Shown here piece after piece: positions 19,601 to 27,132 of a DNA stretch of 42,228 nt (the stretch's first letter is position 1; each line of letters opens with the position of its first letter). Under the pieces are notes generated by a model. That model searched no databases and was not told the origin of the DNA. It saw only the letters and a list, made by a program, of their open reading frames with translations. Location: positions 1-42,228 of the forward strand of contig JAOUBX010000039.1 of NCBI GenBank assembly GCA_029860075.1. Direction: 5' to 3'. The position numbers and the translations under genes are program-made. The stretch is from Deltaproteobacteria bacterium (GTDB lineage Bacteria > Desulfobacterota > JADFVX01).

Positions 19601-19707
19601 AACGTGGATTTGGCGGATTTACATAGATTAACGATTTAAGAGTTTTTAAATTCAGAAACAAAGAAAAAAATCAGCGGAAATCCGCTCAATCCGCGTCATC
19701 CGCGTTC
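19601..19707. repeat. Repeat element 2 (between cusA and the DUF2231 gene)
   Basis: The left end AACGTGGATTTGGCGGATTT and right end CCGCGTCATCCGCGTTC match the arms of element 1, with a short AT-rich centre and no gene. The cusA TAG stop touches its left edge; the right edge lies just before the ribosome site AAGGAGAG of the next gene. Confidence 0.7.
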
Positions 19708-19735
19708 CATAAAATAAATTTAAGGAGAGAACATA

Positions 19736-20350
19736 ATGTGGGATTTAATAGGAAAGGTTTTACCGGGTATCTCGGAAATGATGAACATTCATCCCATGCT
19801 GGTTCATTTTCCCATCGCCCTGCTTAACGCCTTTGTTTTGATGGAACTGCTTGCCTACCTTCTCAAAAAAGAAGAGATGAAAAATGCCGCTACATGGATG
19901 CTCTACCTCGGAACGATGGGAGCCGCTGCAACGGTGGTGGCAGGTTTTTCCGCCGCTTCTTCCGTACCGCACAATGAAGAGGTTCACGCCATCATGACCC
20001 GGCACATGTACTTCGGGCTCACTGTGTTTCTGCTTAGTCTTTCCCTCACTACCTGGAGGCTGACAGGGTTTAAGAAAGGCTCTCCGGTACATCTTGTCAT
20101 TGGATTTATTATGGTGACAATCATGGCCTTCGGCGCAGATCTGGGGGGACTTATGGTTTACAAATACGGCGTTGCAGTAAAGGCTGTTCCCCAGGCTGAA
20201 TCCCATGATCACAGCATGGGTGGACATGATCACAGCACGGGAGAAAATAAAGAGGATGATATGGATATGGGAGGGATGACCCTTGAAAGTTTGGAAAAAG
20301 ATAGAAAGCAGAGCCCTGACAATCATGATCATGGAGCACATGATCATTAA
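19736..20350 (+). CDS. DUF2231 membrane protein with His/Met-rich tail
   Basis: A 204-residue inner-membrane protein. The DUF2231 signature NIHPMLVHFPIALLNAFVLM (about 17-36) opens a four-helix bundle; hydrophobic segments lie near 20-45, 55-75, 90-110 and 120-145. After residue 150 comes a soluble tail with HDHSMGGHDHS, DDMDMGGMTLE and HDHGAHDH, plainly able to bind soft or borderline metals. The family function is unknown, but DUF2231 proteins occur with copper and cytochrome genes. The start has AAGGAGAG seven bases upstream. It belongs to the cus operon by orientation despite an inserted repeat. The DMDMxxMTL motif also ends CusB and recurs in a remnant at 25767-25857. Confidence 0.8.
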   Translation: MWDLIGKVLPGISEMMNIHPMLVHFPIALLNAFVLMELLAYLLKKEEMKNAATWMLYLGTMGAAATVVAGFSAASSVPHNEEVHAIMTRHMYFGLTVFLLSLSLTTWRLTGFKKGSPVHLVIGFIMVTIMAFGADLGGLMVYKYGVAVKAVPQAESHDHSMGGHDHSTGENKEDDMDMGGMTLESLEKDRKQSPDNHDHGAHDH

Positions 20351-20369
20351 AATGGGGAAAAAACAATAG

Positions 20370-20465
20370 AACACAGATAACACAGATTGTACGGATTAAC
20401 ACAGGTTAAAGTATTAAGGTTTTAAAAATCCGTGTTCATCCGTTAAATCCGCGTCATCCGCGTTC
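20370..20465. repeat. Repeat element 3 (between DUF2231 and His/Met-rich protein genes)
   Basis: The left arm is degenerate (GAACACAGATAACACAGATT), the right arm well kept (ATCCGTTAAATCCGCGTC, then ATCCGCGTTC). It contains no gene. The next gene's ribosome site follows within 20 bases. Confidence 0.65.
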
Positions 20466-20490
20466 CATAAAAAAAATTAAGGAGAAAAAA

Positions 20491-20997
20491 ATGAAAAAGA
20501 AAATTGCAGCAATCATTGGAGGAGTAATTATAACAATGGGAGGTTCAACCTATGCCGCCATGGAACATGATCATTCCGCCCATGACCATGGTTCACAGTC
20601 AATGGAGCATCAGTCGGAAATGAAGATGCCTGACGGAATGGAGATGCATACCATGGAGATCGACGGGCACAAGATCAACTTCCACATTATGAACCGGAAG
20701 GCCTTCAGAAAATATATGGACAATATGGGCCATAAAACTCACAAGATGAAGGAAGGCATGACCCATTATGTCATGATGGATATCACCGATAAAGAAGGAA
20801 AGAAGATCAAGAGAGCAAAGGTAAAGCTCAAGGTCATCGGCCCTGACAAAAAATCAGAAGAAAAGGCTGCCTTCCCCATGATGGGGAATTTCGGTGCCGA
20901 GTTCCATATGATGGACAAAGGCAAGTACCAGGTTATGACCCTTTTCAAGATAAAGAAAGCAAAGCATTACGGTGGATTCTGGCATGAGATGAAGTAA
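20491..20997 (+). CDS. Secreted His/Met-rich protein, copper-locus paralogue A
   Basis: A 168-residue protein with a clear signal peptide (AAIIGGVIITMGGSTYA, cleavage about residue 22). The mature N-terminus is a His/Met block (MEHDHSAHDHGSQSMEH, MKMPDGMEMHTMEIDGH). The rest looks like one beta-sandwich domain, with HYVMMDITDKEGKKIKRAKV and FPMMGNFGAEFHMMDKGKYQ, resembling YtkA/FixH-like or other periplasmic immunoglobulin-like metal proteins, without a certain family. It ends the cus operon. A close paralogue at 39024 ends the copA operon; about three quarters of mature residues are identical by eye. Periplasmic copper binding or chaperoning is inferred from residues and context. AAGGAG precedes the ATG. 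Confidence 0.8.
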   Translation: MKKKIAAIIGGVIITMGGSTYAAMEHDHSAHDHGSQSMEHQSEMKMPDGMEMHTMEIDGHKINFHIMNRKAFRKYMDNMGHKTHKMKEGMTHYVMMDITDKEGKKIKRAKVKLKVIGPDKKSEEKAAFPMMGNFGAEFHMMDKGKYQVMTLFKIKKAKHYGGFWHEMK

Positions 20998-21005
20998 AAT
21001 TATAG

Positions 21006-21161
21006 AACGCGGATGACATAAAGCTTCACTTTCCGCATTCATGAGGATTAGTGAAACTTATACTCGTAGGGTGCTGGTTTGGCGGATATACACGGATTGG
21101 AGCATTAAGGATTATAAATGAAAATCTGCGGAAATCCTATAAATCCGCGTCATCCGCGTTC
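21006..21161. repeat. Repeat element 4 (after the His/Met-rich protein gene)
   Basis: The left arm AACGCGGATGACA and right arm AAATCCGCGTCATCCGCGTT are inverted copies. It encloses a 65-base stretch (21012-21077) that is also found at 24047-24112. Confidence 0.65.
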
Positions 21162-21189
21162 TATAGCACAAGTGCAGGACAGGTAAAAA

Positions 21190-22635
21190 CTACCTTTGCG
21201 ATTCATCAAACTTCTGGAGTGTTTCTTCAGAGGGTTTGGCTGTAAGCAAACTGACAAGGATAATTGCAATGAAGGCTAAAATGAAGCCCGGCAGCAGTTC
21301 GTAAAAATACTCACCCTTAATTTTAACGTAGTTTTTCACAACAAAAATTGTGACGGCCCCCACAATCATTCCGGCCAGTGCACCCTGTTTGGTAGTGCCT
21401 CTCCATGTTAAGGAGAGAATTATCAAGGGTCCAAAAGCGGCCCCAAACCCTCCCCATGCGTAGCCCACCATTGCCAGGATGGTTCCACCGGTGGCGGAAG
21501 TAATAAAATAAGCAATCAATGCAAAGCCAACAACAGCAAACCTGCTTATCCAGGCCTTTTGTTTGTCATCGAAACGACTGAATAAAGGGAGATCTTCTGT
21601 AATTGCCGACGATAAAACCAAAAGCTGTGAATCTGCCGTTGACATAACAGCTGCTAATACGGCTGCCAGAATAAAACCCGAGAAAAGAGGATGAAATAAA
21701 GCGCTTACAAGGGCCAGGAAAATTCTCTCCTTATTACCATCGGGGCCTGCAACTCCTTCCAGTGGTGTAACATCATGGTAAGCAATGCCCAAAATACCGA
21801 TTGAAACAGCCAAAAGAAGACATAAAATCATCCAGGTCATGGCGATTCGTCTTGCACCGGGCACGTCTTCAACGGTTCTGATACCAATAAACCGGGCCAG
21901 GATGTGAGGCTGCCCGAAATAACCAAAGCCCCAGGCCATAAGTGATGCGCCTGTAAGCCATGTTGTCGTAAAATTAAAAGCCTTCGGCTTTGCTGCTGCA
22001 ATGTCGGCACCTGATCCGGCAATTGCGAAAAAAGCCAGAAGTGAACAGAAGATTAAAGCGCCCAGCATGAGAAGCCCCTGAATGAGGTCTGTCCAGCAAA
22101 CAGCCATATACCCACCGAGAAAAGTATAAGAGACGACCACTAATGTCGTGATTATGAGGGCTGTTTGTTCAGTGGCACCAAAGCTGTGCGCAAAAAGCAA
22201 GGTTCCGCCTTTGAGGCCCGAAGCAACATAGAGTGTAAAAAAGAGAAGAATTACCACCGCTGATACCGTTTTAAGCACGCCTGTAGTATCATCAAAACGG
22301 CGAGACAAATAAGTGGGCAAGGTAACGGCATCCAACTTTTTGCTATAGGCTCTTAGCCTTGGGGCGACGATATACCAATTACCATAGGCACCCAGAATCA
22401 ATCCGAGAGAAATCCAGACACCATCAACCAGTCCGGCAGCAAAGACAGCGCCGGGTAAACCCAGGAGCAACCAACTGCTCATATCCGACGCTCCGGCACT
22501 GATGGCCGTTGTCACCGGACCCAGTGTACGACCGCCAATAATAAAGTCCTCATTATTTTTGGTCCTCCTCATGGAGTAGTAACCAATGCCCAACATGAGC
22601 AACAAATAAAGACCAAATTGTATTGAAATTCCCAT
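21190..22635 (-). CDS. putP: Sodium/proline symporter (SSS family)
   Basis: A 481-residue inner-membrane Na+/solute symporter, 12-13 hydrophobic segments. PutP features: YYSMRRTKNNEDFIIGGRTL at the cytosolic loop, SAGASDMSSWLLLGLPGA (the conserved Asp-Met-Ser-Ser-Trp block of proline transporters), RLRAYSKKLDAVTLPTYLSR, GFGYFGQPHILARFIGI and AVLAAVMSTADSQLLVLSSA. These make proline the most likely substrate. ATG at 22635 is chosen because AGGAGG lies seven bases upstream; an upstream in-frame start at 22692 would overlap the neighbouring nucleotidyltransferase gene. It follows that gene by 25 bases on the same strand and may be read through from it. Confidence 0.93.
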   Translation of the reverse strand: MGISIQFGLYLLLMLGIGYYSMRRTKNNEDFIIGGRTLGPVTTAISAGASDMSSWLLLGLPGAVFAAGLVDGVWISLGLILGAYGNWYIVAPRLRAYSKKLDAVTLPTYLSRRFDDTTGVLKTVSAVVILLFFTLYVASGLKGGTLLFAHSFGATEQTALIITTLVVVSYTFLGGYMAVCWTDLIQGLLMLGALIFCSLLAFFAIAGSGADIAAAKPKAFNFTTTWLTGASLMAWGFGYFGQPHILARFIGIRTVEDVPGARRIAMTWMILCLLLAVSIGILGIAYHDVTPLEGVAGPDGNKERIFLALVSALFHPLFSGFILAAVLAAVMSTADSQLLVLSSAITEDLPLFSRFDDKQKAWISRFAVVGFALIAYFITSATGGTILAMVGYAWGGFGAAFGPLIILSLTWRGTTKQGALAGMIVGAVTIFVVKNYVKIKGEYFYELLPGFILAFIAIILVSLLTAKPSEETLQKFDESQR

Positions 22636-22660
22636 TATGGGTCCTCCTGAAAGTTTTGCT

Positions 22661-23362
22661 CTACCCTTTAGCGATACTTCTGATTCGCTCAATTAACAGG
22701 GCAAGCCTTGCCTGGCTTGCCTCATCGGGAGGCAGGTGCCCGGGAAGACTGTGCATAAAATCCGATTCTTTAAGCAGCGAAAAAAATTTCTCCATCAGGT
22801 ATTTCTTTAACGCTTCATCACCGTTTACAACTTCAGCGACAAGCTCTTTCCGTCCATCGATAAGTGCAATAATGTCCTCCATATCGTGGCTGCTCATGTA
22901 ATCACTGTCTCCCCTTCCGATGAAAGCCTCAATTTTTGTGGCGATAAAGTATGGCGCCGTAACCAGTCTTATAACATGACCCGAGGGAAGAGTAACTTTT
23001 TCTGCGGTTTCCATAGCAGTATCGTACCACCGGTTGCTGAATCCGAGAATGTCCGGCTCCGTGGGCATAACGTCAAGCAAGATCTCCCCCGAAATCCACC
23101 TGCAAAGAGGTGCGCCTTCTGATTGGTCCTCCTCAAAGCCCCTTTCACGCAATCTTTCCGATAAGCGGTAATAATCACTCCTGGAGGCAACCTCCGTAAT
23201 AACATCCACGTCCATGGTAACTCTCGCCTCAGGAGCCGCCGGGTCTGTCATAAGCAAAGGGGTTGCACAGCCGCCCAGGAACACCATCTCATCAGCCAGC
23301 GAACCGAGTTGTCTGACGGCTGCCGACAGGATTTCCATGTTTGGATTTCGCCCTTTAATCAT
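22661..23362 (-). CDS. Nucleotidyltransferase, AbiEii-like (possible toxin)
   Basis: A 233-residue nucleotidyltransferase-fold protein. The N-terminal active site shows VFLGGCATPLLM (about 27-38), then VTMDVDVI with the two catalytic Asp, and a third acidic position in ILLDVMPTEPDI. A KIEAFIGRG and HDMEDIIALIDGR stretch further down is typical of AbiEii/AbiGii-like proteins. The gene overlaps the upstream winged-helix gene by four bases (ATGA), an arrangement typical of toxin-antitoxin or abortive-infection pairs. In such systems the transferase modifies tRNA or protein; which target applies here cannot be told. A non-toxic regulatory role is possible. Confidence 0.78.
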   Translation of the reverse strand: MIKGRNPNMEILSAAVRQLGSLADEMVFLGGCATPLLMTDPAAPEARVTMDVDVITEVASRSDYYRLSERLRERGFEEDQSEGAPLCRWISGEILLDVMPTEPDILGFSNRWYDTAMETAEKVTLPSGHVIRLVTAPYFIATKIEAFIGRGDSDYMSSHDMEDIIALIDGRKELVAEVVNGDEALKKYLMEKFFSLLKESDFMHSLPGHLPPDEASQARLALLIERIRSIAKG

Positions 23363-23886
23363 CTGTCGGCCAGCCGCTTTTCAAGTTCTTTCACAGCGAC
23401 CTCTCTCTCCCTGGCCCTGCCGCCTCTTATGGCATCGACAAGGACGAGAAGCTCGTAGAGGGCCATATCCTTCCTCGCGGCTACGGGTACGCATTTATAA
23501 AGGGGTGAAAAGGACACGCCCCTCACCTCGCCTTCGGGATCGGGCCATACATAAGGGAGTTCATCCCCCTGCGATATAATAGAGGAAAGGGGCGGAGCGG
23601 AAAAGCCTGTCACCATTCCCCTGGTCACCTCGCCCAGGTCGGGAACAAAAACATAGCGGATACCGTGAAGAAGGAACTCCTTCAGCGCCTGCACGGAAGG
23701 TGAGAACCTGTCATTGATCCGTCCCCCCAGTCTTGCCGCCACAAGTCTTTTTATCCCGGCATGGACCTCGGCGGGGCTCATCCCTATCTCTATGGCAAGG
23801 GAGGCATAGGACCACGAATCCCTCTTATCCTCGGGCATGGCGACGATCTTGAGCGCTACGACAATGTCCTGCGGCTTTAATACCAT
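23359..23886 (-). CDS. Winged-helix-like partner of the nucleotidyltransferase
   Basis: A 175-residue protein. Its N-terminal third (SYASLAIEIGMSPAEVHAGI, then KRLVAARL) reads as a helix-turn-helix. The remainder has GIRYVFVPDLGEVTRGMVTG, YVWPDPEGEVRG and KDMALYELLVLVDAIRGGRA, segments that I recognise as conserved among homologues paired with nucleotidyltransferases. It is the first gene of a two-gene unit and is likely the antitoxin or repressor. AAAGG lies six bases before the ATG. A promoter with a 21-base dyad over its -10 region lies just upstream, consistent with autoregulation. The antitoxin role is inference. Confidence 0.72.
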   Translation of the reverse strand: MVLKPQDIVVALKIVAMPEDKRDSWSYASLAIEIGMSPAEVHAGIKRLVAARLGGRINDRFSPSVQALKEFLLHGIRYVFVPDLGEVTRGMVTGFSAPPLSSIISQGDELPYVWPDPEGEVRGVSFSPLYKCVPVAARKDMALYELLVLVDAIRGGRAREREVAVKELEKRLADR

Positions 23887-23905
23887 GGAAAACCTTTCTT
23901 GTTTA

Positions 23906-23954
23906 CTATTTGCGATTCGCGAATAGCATACAATGGGTTTTGGTAGAGTGTCAA
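23906..23954 (-). promoter_or_regulatory. Promoter and operator-like dyad of the winged-helix/nucleotidyltransferase pair
   Basis: On the minus strand TTGACA (23954-23949), an 18-base spacer, and TATGCT (23930-23925). A dyad at 23906-23926 (CTATTTGCG, ATT, CGCGAATAG) overlaps the -10 box and transcript start, an ideal site for autorepression. Confidence 0.65.
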
Positions 23955-24046
23955 GTTTTTTGTACTTCTATATGTGCTTGGATTGCTTTAAGAGGGAAGG
24001 GAGAGAATGAAGGCGGGTGTTAAGCCTTGCGTCCCTGGAATTCATA

Positions 24047-24112
24047 GATGATATAATGCTTCACTTTCCGAATTTATGAGGATTAGTGAAACTTATACTC
24101 GCAGGGTGTCGG
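24047..24112. repeat. Second copy of a 65-base repeat (other copy 21012-21077)
   Basis: Shares GCTTCACTTTCCG, TTATGAGGATTAGTGAAA (one base differs in the other copy) and CTTATACTCG with 21012-21077, only a few bases differing. TTCACT and AGTGAA within it can pair. It lies immediately left of the IS3-family element. Confidence 0.65.
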
Positions 24113-24147
24113 TAGGTGTCAACATACCTTTCGCCTGACCTCACCAT

Positions 24148-25239
24148 TTAAGCCGCTTTTTTCATATCAAAATGCAGCGGTTGTTCATTAACAGGATTGA
24201 GCATCACCACTGGTTCATGATCCCAGTTTCTGGTTTTGCCTGCCCAACGCTCTGGGTACTGCATTTTTGCCTTCTCATAAACCTCTTTTCGTCGTTTCAG
24301 GATAATCACATCGTCGCCATTATGACGTTGCACCGGGGTTACAAATTTCAATCCACTATGGTGATGACAATGGTTATACCACTTTGTGAAAATGGCCACC
24401 CACTTGCGAGCTTCATCAATACTTTCAAAAGGCTTTGATGGATAAGAGGGTGTATATTTCAGTGTTTTAAATAATGATTCTGAAAAAGGATTATCATTAC
24501 TCACCGATGGTCGGCTAAATGATGGCATAATCCCAAGCTTTTGCATCGTTGCCAGCATGCTTGCTCCTTTCATTGGACTACCATTATCCGAGTGTAAAAC
24601 CAGTTTATGATTGATTGGCAAGCCTTCAGAAAGCCGTGTCTTTCTCAGAATATCTGCAGCCTGTTCTGATGATTCATTCTCATAAACTTCCCAGCCCACA
24701 ATTTTCCGGCTATAAATATCCATAAAAAGGTACAGGTAAAAAAATGTGCCTTTAATATTCCTTGCCAGGTACGTTATATCCCAAGACCACACCTGATTAG
24801 GGCTATCTGCTGTATAAGTCCGGGGCTTATTTGTTGTGGCCGGACTTTTTGCTCGTCCACGGTGCTTCAGTTGATTGGCACCACGCAGAATACGATAAAA
24901 ACTACTCTCTGAAGCCATAAACACACCTCTATCAGCTAATACAGGTACAATCTGTTTCGGTGCATGGTTCTTAAATTCGCGGCTATTACAAATATCAAGA
25001 ATCGCATCTCGTTCCTGTTGGCTAAGTTTATTGGCAGGTACTTTCTTTACTTGTTGACGACCATCATTGTATCCAGCTATACGCCAGTTTTGTAAGGTAC
25101 GGGCACTTATGCCAATAACCTCACAGGCCTGTTTCTGACGAGATCCTTTATTCATTGCTTCTCTTATTGATCCTATAGCCATCTGACGATTCTCGGAAGA
25201 AATTAATCTTCCTCCTTTACCCCCCAGATGGCTTCGCAC
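24148..25239 (-). CDS. IS3-family transposase OrfB (DDE integrase part)
   Basis: A 363-codon reading frame encoding the catalytic part of the transposase. An HTH_21-like N-terminal region precedes the rve core. The acidic triad is visible: Asp in WSWDITYL, Asp in LVLHSDNGSPMKG and Glu in NPFSESLFKTLKY, then WYNHCHHHSGLKFVTP. The apparent start GTG at 25239 lies right at the slippery site, so OrfB is probably made mostly as an OrfAB fusion through -1 frameshifting rather than alone. The C-terminal extension after the rve core is longer than in many IS150-group members. Confidence 0.92.
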   Translation of the reverse strand: MRSHLGGKGGRLISSENRQMAIGSIREAMNKGSRQKQACEVIGISARTLQNWRIAGYNDGRQQVKKVPANKLSQQERDAILDICNSREFKNHAPKQIVPVLADRGVFMASESSFYRILRGANQLKHRGRAKSPATTNKPRTYTADSPNQVWSWDITYLARNIKGTFFYLYLFMDIYSRKIVGWEVYENESSEQAADILRKTRLSEGLPINHKLVLHSDNGSPMKGASMLATMQKLGIMPSFSRPSVSNDNPFSESLFKTLKYTPSYPSKPFESIDEARKWVAIFTKWYNHCHHHSGLKFVTPVQRHNGDDVIILKRRKEVYEKAKMQYPERWAGKTRNWDHEPVVMLNPVNEQPLHFDMKKAA

Positions 25240-25703
25240 TTTTTTGATAGAACCAACAGTGCAGCTGTCTCAGCCAATGCCTTTTCCTTGCGTTTTAATT
25301 CTGATTCCAGACGCTTGATTTTCTTCTTATCTTCCTGACGACTGCGAAGCTTCTCTTTCTTGTCTTTTTCTCTCTTTTGATAACCTGATAAGGCCGATAG
25401 TTTCCATTCTTCTATTTGTTCTGAATACAATCCTTTGTTACGACAATACTCACTCAACTGCATTTCATTAAATGAAGCAGTTTCAATGACTGCAGCGAGT
25501 TTGTCTTCTGCTGTCCAGTTATTCGGTTTACTTTTATCTGATGGCACGGCTATCCCTCTATTTTTATAATTGTTTCTCCATTTATAGAGGGTAACATCTG
25601 AAACACCTGTTTCTTTACATAATTTGGATACTGATACCGCATTGGGTGGCAGCATCTTTTTGATTACCGATTCCTTAAATTCTTCTGAATACCTTTTTTG
25701 CAT
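25203..25703 (-). CDS. IS3-family transposase OrfA with -1 frameshift site
   Basis: A 166-residue helix-turn-helix protein that binds the IS ends. The first HTH is FKESVIKKMLPPNAVSVSKL, followed by CKETGVSDVTLYKWRNNYKN; a coiled-coil/Lys-Glu-rich part follows near the C-terminus. Close to its end the codons TCA AAA AAG carry the heptamer A-AAA-AAG (25239-25245) in correct phase. Slipping back one base leads directly into the orfB frame (…KKVRSHLGGKGG). A G-rich, Shine-Dalgarno-like AGGAGG stretch lies just past it. Frames overlap by 37 bases. This is the classic IS3 programmed-frameshift layout. Confidence 0.9.
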   Translation of the reverse strand: MQKRYSEEFKESVIKKMLPPNAVSVSKLCKETGVSDVTLYKWRNNYKNRGIAVPSDKSKPNNWTAEDKLAAVIETASFNEMQLSEYCRNKGLYSEQIEEWKLSALSGYQKREKDKKEKLRSRQEDKKKIKRLESELKRKEKALAETAALLVLSKKCEAIWGVKEED

Positions 25704-25766
25704 TATTTACTCTCCATTCGCCCCTCATATCTTTACTTTAAATGAGGCGAAAGGTATTCTGACACA

Positions 25767-25857
25767 TAGGGGTGTGGATATGGGAGGGATGACCCTTGAT
25801 GAGAGTGGGAGCACCTCAGGTTCTCACAACCATGAGGGACATGATCATTCGCATTAA
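25767..25857 (+). pseudogene. Remnant tail of a metal-binding (DUF2231-like) gene
   Basis: The plus strand right of the insertion sequence reads VDMGGMTLDESGSTSGSHN, then HEGHDHSH and a stop. The stretch matching DMGGMTL is near-identical in DNA to the DUF2231 gene tail around 20262-20286. Everything 5' of it is missing, so it is the end of a second copy of that gene or a related one, cut off when the insertion sequence or a rearrangement came in. Confidence 0.7.
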
Positions 25858-25946
25858 GAATTTATTTATAAGGACTTTTATCTGGTAGTTTTTTTGAGGG
25901 GGATAGGTATTATGTCCCCGGAACACCCCTGGTGTATTTCGTGAAT

Positions 25947-26825
25947 TTACCTTGACGCTGCTATTTTTCTTACTGATTTCGCGTAAATTAGGCGGCTATT
26001 ATATTTTTGTAATGAAGCGATATATTCATCGTTTGAAATCTCACCATTTCTGAAACAAACCGCATTGTTATGAAGTTCAGCTCTCCAATTTTTCTTCTTA
26101 TTGCCAACTGTTACACCATGCGCCACATTCAACCCTGTTATAATCTGGCTTTTAGATTTGTCAGCCTTTTGGCTCTTATCCGGATGAATTGTAAAGCCTT
26201 CCTCTTTTATTATCCTGTATACCATTTCCTCAAAGCCGTCGGATATTCTATCCCCGGAAAAGGTTATATCATCTGCTAGAATCGAAAAGTCTTTCAATCC
26301 CCAGCTTTTTGTCAAACCATATAAACGTCGCTGCAAACGAAGCGTCACCAGATTTGCAATATCAGTACTGGTCGGCGCCCCTTGCGGCAATTGATAATCA
26401 TGAGTAACAAGTCTCGTTAGAAGTTTTGCTACTTCACTTGGAATTTTTATTTCTTCGATGAAGGCATTCATAACCCGCTTTGGGCTTACTGAAGGGAAAA
26501 AAGATTTCAAATCGCATGAGAATGTCACTCTGTTATCTCGATGAACCAAGGCATTTGTAATATTGGATTTGCCTTTAAGACCATAATGCGAGTGCATGCT
26601 GTGAATTAGCTTTGAAAATAATTTCTTGTGAAGAGTTTTTTGTAGCTTTTTTAGAGGTTTGTTTGGTGATGAAATTTTTCTGGTGCCACCGGACGGTTTT
26701 GGTTCTTGACGGCACTTGTACGATTTACAAGCTATGTTGGCCATGTGTCTTAAGTACGCTTCTGGCACCTCCAAGGTATTGGCCAAGTCTAAAATGTTAT
26801 TGAACGCAGAATCTGTTTGTTTCAA
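25947..26825 (-). CDS. Retron-type reverse transcriptase with LADD active site
   Basis: A 292-residue reverse transcriptase covering RT motifs 0-7 and little else, the usual retron size. Visible: PKPSGGTRKISSPNKPLKKL (about 42-61), the retron hallmark NAxxH as NALVH (91-95), first catalytic Asp in SCDLKSFFPSV (Asp105), LPQGAPTSTDIANL (146-159), catalytic pair in SILADDITFSGD (183-186), and IITGLNV (228-234), equivalent to the retron VTG motif. The canonical Tyr of YADD is Leu. The start is TTG at 26825, with AAAAGG seven bases before it and an in-frame stop upstream. It lies 55 bases after a small membrane-protein gene and a structured leader. Both catalytic Asp remain, so activity is expected. 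Confidence 0.88.
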   Translation of the reverse strand: MKQTDSAFNNILDLANTLEVPEAYLRHMANIACKSYKCRQEPKPSGGTRKISSPNKPLKKLQKTLHKKLFSKLIHSMHSHYGLKGKSNITNALVHRDNRVTFSCDLKSFFPSVSPKRVMNAFIEEIKIPSEVAKLLTRLVTHDYQLPQGAPTSTDIANLVTLRLQRRLYGLTKSWGLKDFSILADDITFSGDRISDGFEEMVYRIIKEEGFTIHPDKSQKADKSKSQIITGLNVAHGVTVGNKKKNWRAELHNNAVCFRNGEISNDEYIASLQKYNSRLIYAKSVRKIAASR

Positions 26826-26880
26826 ATTAACGCCTTTTCAAAATATGAATGCAATATCCATAGAATAATCAAAAAAAAGA

Positions 26881-27132
26881 TTAACTAGATTGTTTGAAGA
26901 TATAGTCTAGTACCCTAGCTGCTTTAGCCAAAAGCGAATTCAGGAGCCTTGCAAATGGCATAAGCAATGCTACAAGAGCAAAAAGGTGAACATATTTACT
27001 CTGGTGCAGTCTTTCAGGTTGTCTAAGAACAATTTCCTTCTTACAATCGGGCCTCACTGAATTACTTATATCAGACAGGTCCCTTTGTACTAATGAAACA
27101 GCAATAAGAATTTTAAGCTCCCATGTTTTCAT
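26881..27132 (-). CDS. Small predicted membrane protein of the retron unit
   Basis: An 83-residue protein I do not recognise. The first half is charged (QRDLSDISNSVRPDCKKEIV); the second has one long hydrophobic helix (YVHLFALVALLMPFARLL) and an amphipathic end with Lys/Arg. A strong ribosome site (AAAGGAGGTGAGGTC before ATG) shows it is translated. It lies between the structured leader and the reverse transcriptase on the same strand, the position of effector or accessory genes in known retrons. A membrane-damaging effector is a reasonable guess but is not shown by sequence. Retrons with membrane effectors are known; homology to those was not established. Confidence 0.6.
   Translation of the reverse strand: MKTWELKILIAVSLVQRDLSDISNSVRPDCKKEIVLRQPERLHQSKYVHLFALVALLMPFARLLNSLLAKAARVLDYIFKQSS

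Larger units (their letters stand above)
24117..25766 (-). mobile_element. Intact IS3-family insertion sequence
   Basis: Left end TGTCAACATACCTTTCGCCT (24117-24136) and the inverted right end (25745-25764) match at 18 of 20 positions. TAGG occurs directly outside the left end (24113-24116) and just past the right end (25767-25770), a candidate four-base target duplication if the element ends at 25766. It carries orfA and orfB with a frameshift site and no inactivating lesion, so it may be active. It lies between a 65-base repeat and the remnant of a metal-binding gene. Confidence 0.88.
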
